Origin: Bacillota bacterium
Lineage (GTDB): Bacteria; Bacillota; Clostridia; Lachnospirales; Lachnospiraceae
Assembly (NCBI GenBank): GCA_023458855.1
Contig: JAEWWQ010000187.1
Location: 1-7,019, forward strand
Reading direction: 5' to 3'
Length of the DNA: 7,019 bases
Below are positions 6,389 to 7,019 of the stretch, piece after piece (position 1 is the stretch's first letter; the number at the start of each line of letters is the position of its first letter). Below the pieces are notes generated by a model. It searched no databases. It had not been told where the DNA came from and saw only the letters and a list, made by a program, of their open reading frames with translations. The translations under genes were made by a program, and so were the position numbers.

Positions 6389-7019
6389 TTAAAGACCCCC
6401 TCTTCTGAATAATGCATAAAAAGCATACATCGTACATGCGACCTCGGATCCCACAAATATATTAATTGGAAGAATCATTCCACTGCTTAAGATACTGCCT
6501 GGCCTTCCAAGAGGAATATGATTATCTATCCCATTGGCACCTGTATAAAAATAATAAATCATAACAAATCCATACAATGTCAATGCTGTAACTTTTACTA
6601 TTTTATATGTTTTTTCATTAAAAAACTTTTGTGTTTTTTCAAATCCAAAAGCACTTACATATAAAATCATACCAGCACCTATGATTGCACCACCTGAAAA
6701 TCCACCGCCAGGTGATAAATGCCCATTTAAAATAACATAAATTCCAAAAATAAAAATAATAGGAACCAGTATAAATGCAACTTTTTGGAGTATTATATCA
6801 TTCTTAGGTTCATATCTTCTATCATTTAATTCAATTGATTTTTTCAATTTTTCTTCATTCACCATAAGTAAGATCATAACGCAGCTTGTAGCAATAAAAA
6901 GAACACATGTCTCACCAAAAGTATCAAATCCACGATAATTTAATATCATACCTGTAACAATATTAACAGCTCCAGTTTCCTGTAGTCCTTTTTCTATATA
7001 TCTTTCTGCTACTTCATTG
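6389..7019 (-). CDS. MbhE-like/MnhB fusion subunit, 5' partial
   Basis: This is a membrane subunit of an Mrp/Mbh-type ion-translocating complex. The reading frame is open to the right edge, so the N-terminus is missing and 209 residues are visible. Residues 1-36 resemble the C-terminal part of MbhE/MrpA: a Glu-Thr-Gly-Ala motif (14-17), then N-I-V-T (19-22) and RGFDTFGE (29-36). A membrane helix follows to about residue 53, then a charged linker (about 54-74). The rest is an MnhB/MbhF domain (about 75-209) with the signature GHLSPGGGFSGG (99-110) and the C-terminal family block GRPGSILSSG...NIFVG (171-190). The ATG at 6949 is internal to the MbhE motif and is not the start. The stop TAA (6389-6391) lies 1 nt before the next start, so the two are probably translationally coupled. 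The domain assignment is strong. Fusion of the two segments, which are separate MbhE and MbhF proteins in Pyrococcus, is read directly from one uninterrupted frame. Confidence 0.88.
   Translation of the reverse strand, partial: NEVAERYIEKGLQETGAVNIVTGMILNYRGFDTFGETCVLFIATSCVMILLMVNEEKLKKSIELNDRRYEPKNDIILQKVAFILVPIIFIFGIYVILNGHLSPGGGFSGGAIIGAGMILYVSAFGFEKTQKFFNEKTYKIVKVTALTLYGFVMIYYFYTGANGIDNHIPLGRPGSILSSGMILPINIFVGSEVACTMYAFYALFRRGGL
6395..6403 (-). promoter_or_regulatory. Ribosome binding site of MnhC gene
   Basis: The minus strand reads AGAGGGGGT, 7-8 nt before the ATG at 6387. It lies inside the last codons of the MnhB gene, so MnhC translation is probably coupled to MnhB. It decides the start at 6387 over the in-frame ATG at 6456. 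Confidence 0.75.

Noticed and set aside
6388..6456. Upstream ATG at 6456 as the start of the MnhC gene
   Set aside because: It would add a polar 23-residue stretch not expected in this family and overlap MnhB by 68 nt; the ATG at 6387 has a much better ribosome site.
6947..6949. ATG at 6949 as the start of the MnhB gene
   Set aside because: The frame continues upstream to the window edge with recognisable MbhE residues (ETGA, NIVT), so this Met is internal.
1..7019. Respiratory complex I (nuo) operon
   Set aside because: MnhB and the MbhE-like tail are absent from complex I, and the order MbhE-MnhB-MnhC-MnhD fits Mrp/Mbh relatives.
1..7019. Promoters, terminators, RNA genes, CRISPR or mobile elements
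   Set aside because: Genes are packed with gaps of at most 15 nt. No inverted-repeat hairpin with a T-run, CRISPR-like repeat series or transposase frame was seen by eye.

Overview
The window is a dense, single-direction stretch of an AT-rich genome. Every gene lies on the minus strand, so the operon reads from the right edge to the left edge. It encodes the membrane (ion-translocating) arm of a complex I / Mrp / group 4 membrane-bound hydrogenase type machine. Low GC, strong AGGAGG-type ribosome binding sites, TTG starts and the protein style suggest an anaerobic Firmicute, probably a clostridium (Lachnospiraceae-like). That placement is inferred from style, not from a marker gene.

In transcription order: (1) a gene cut by the right edge (6389-7019), whose product joins an MbhE-like segment (the last part of MrpA) to an MnhB/MbhF domain; (2) a small MnhC/MbhG/NuoK-like subunit (6013-6387); (3) a 496-aa MnhD-type antiporter-like subunit, here A1 (4519-6009); (4) a 490-aa antiporter-like subunit, A2 (3037-4509); (5) a 491-aa subunit closely related to A2, A3 (1546-3021); (6) a fourth antiporter-like subunit, A4, with 510 residues visible before the left edge cuts it (1-1531). 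Gaps between genes are 1 to 15 nt. Three of the five Shine-Dalgarno sequences overlap the preceding gene's end or stop codon. There is no room for an internal promoter or terminator, so this looks like one co-transcribed, translationally coupled unit.

The small MnhB and MnhC subunits would form the connector region, and each antiporter-like subunit would provide one ion channel with the conserved Glu (TM5), Lys (TM7), Lys (TM8) and Lys (TM12). The MbhE-MnhB-MnhC-MnhD order matches the Mrp-derived half of Mbh/Mbx/Mbs complexes better than respiratory complex I. The electron-transfer or hydrogenase module (NuoB/C/D/H/I-like) is not in the window, so the redox partner is unknown. A stand-alone Mrp-like antiporter or a hydrogenase-related (Ehr/Mbx/Ech2-like) complex both remain possible.

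The most notable point is four full-size antiporter-like paralogues in a row. By general knowledge Mrp has two (A and D), Mbs/Mbx has two (H and H'), and complex I and Hyf have three. A2 and A3 look like a tandem duplication within the operon.
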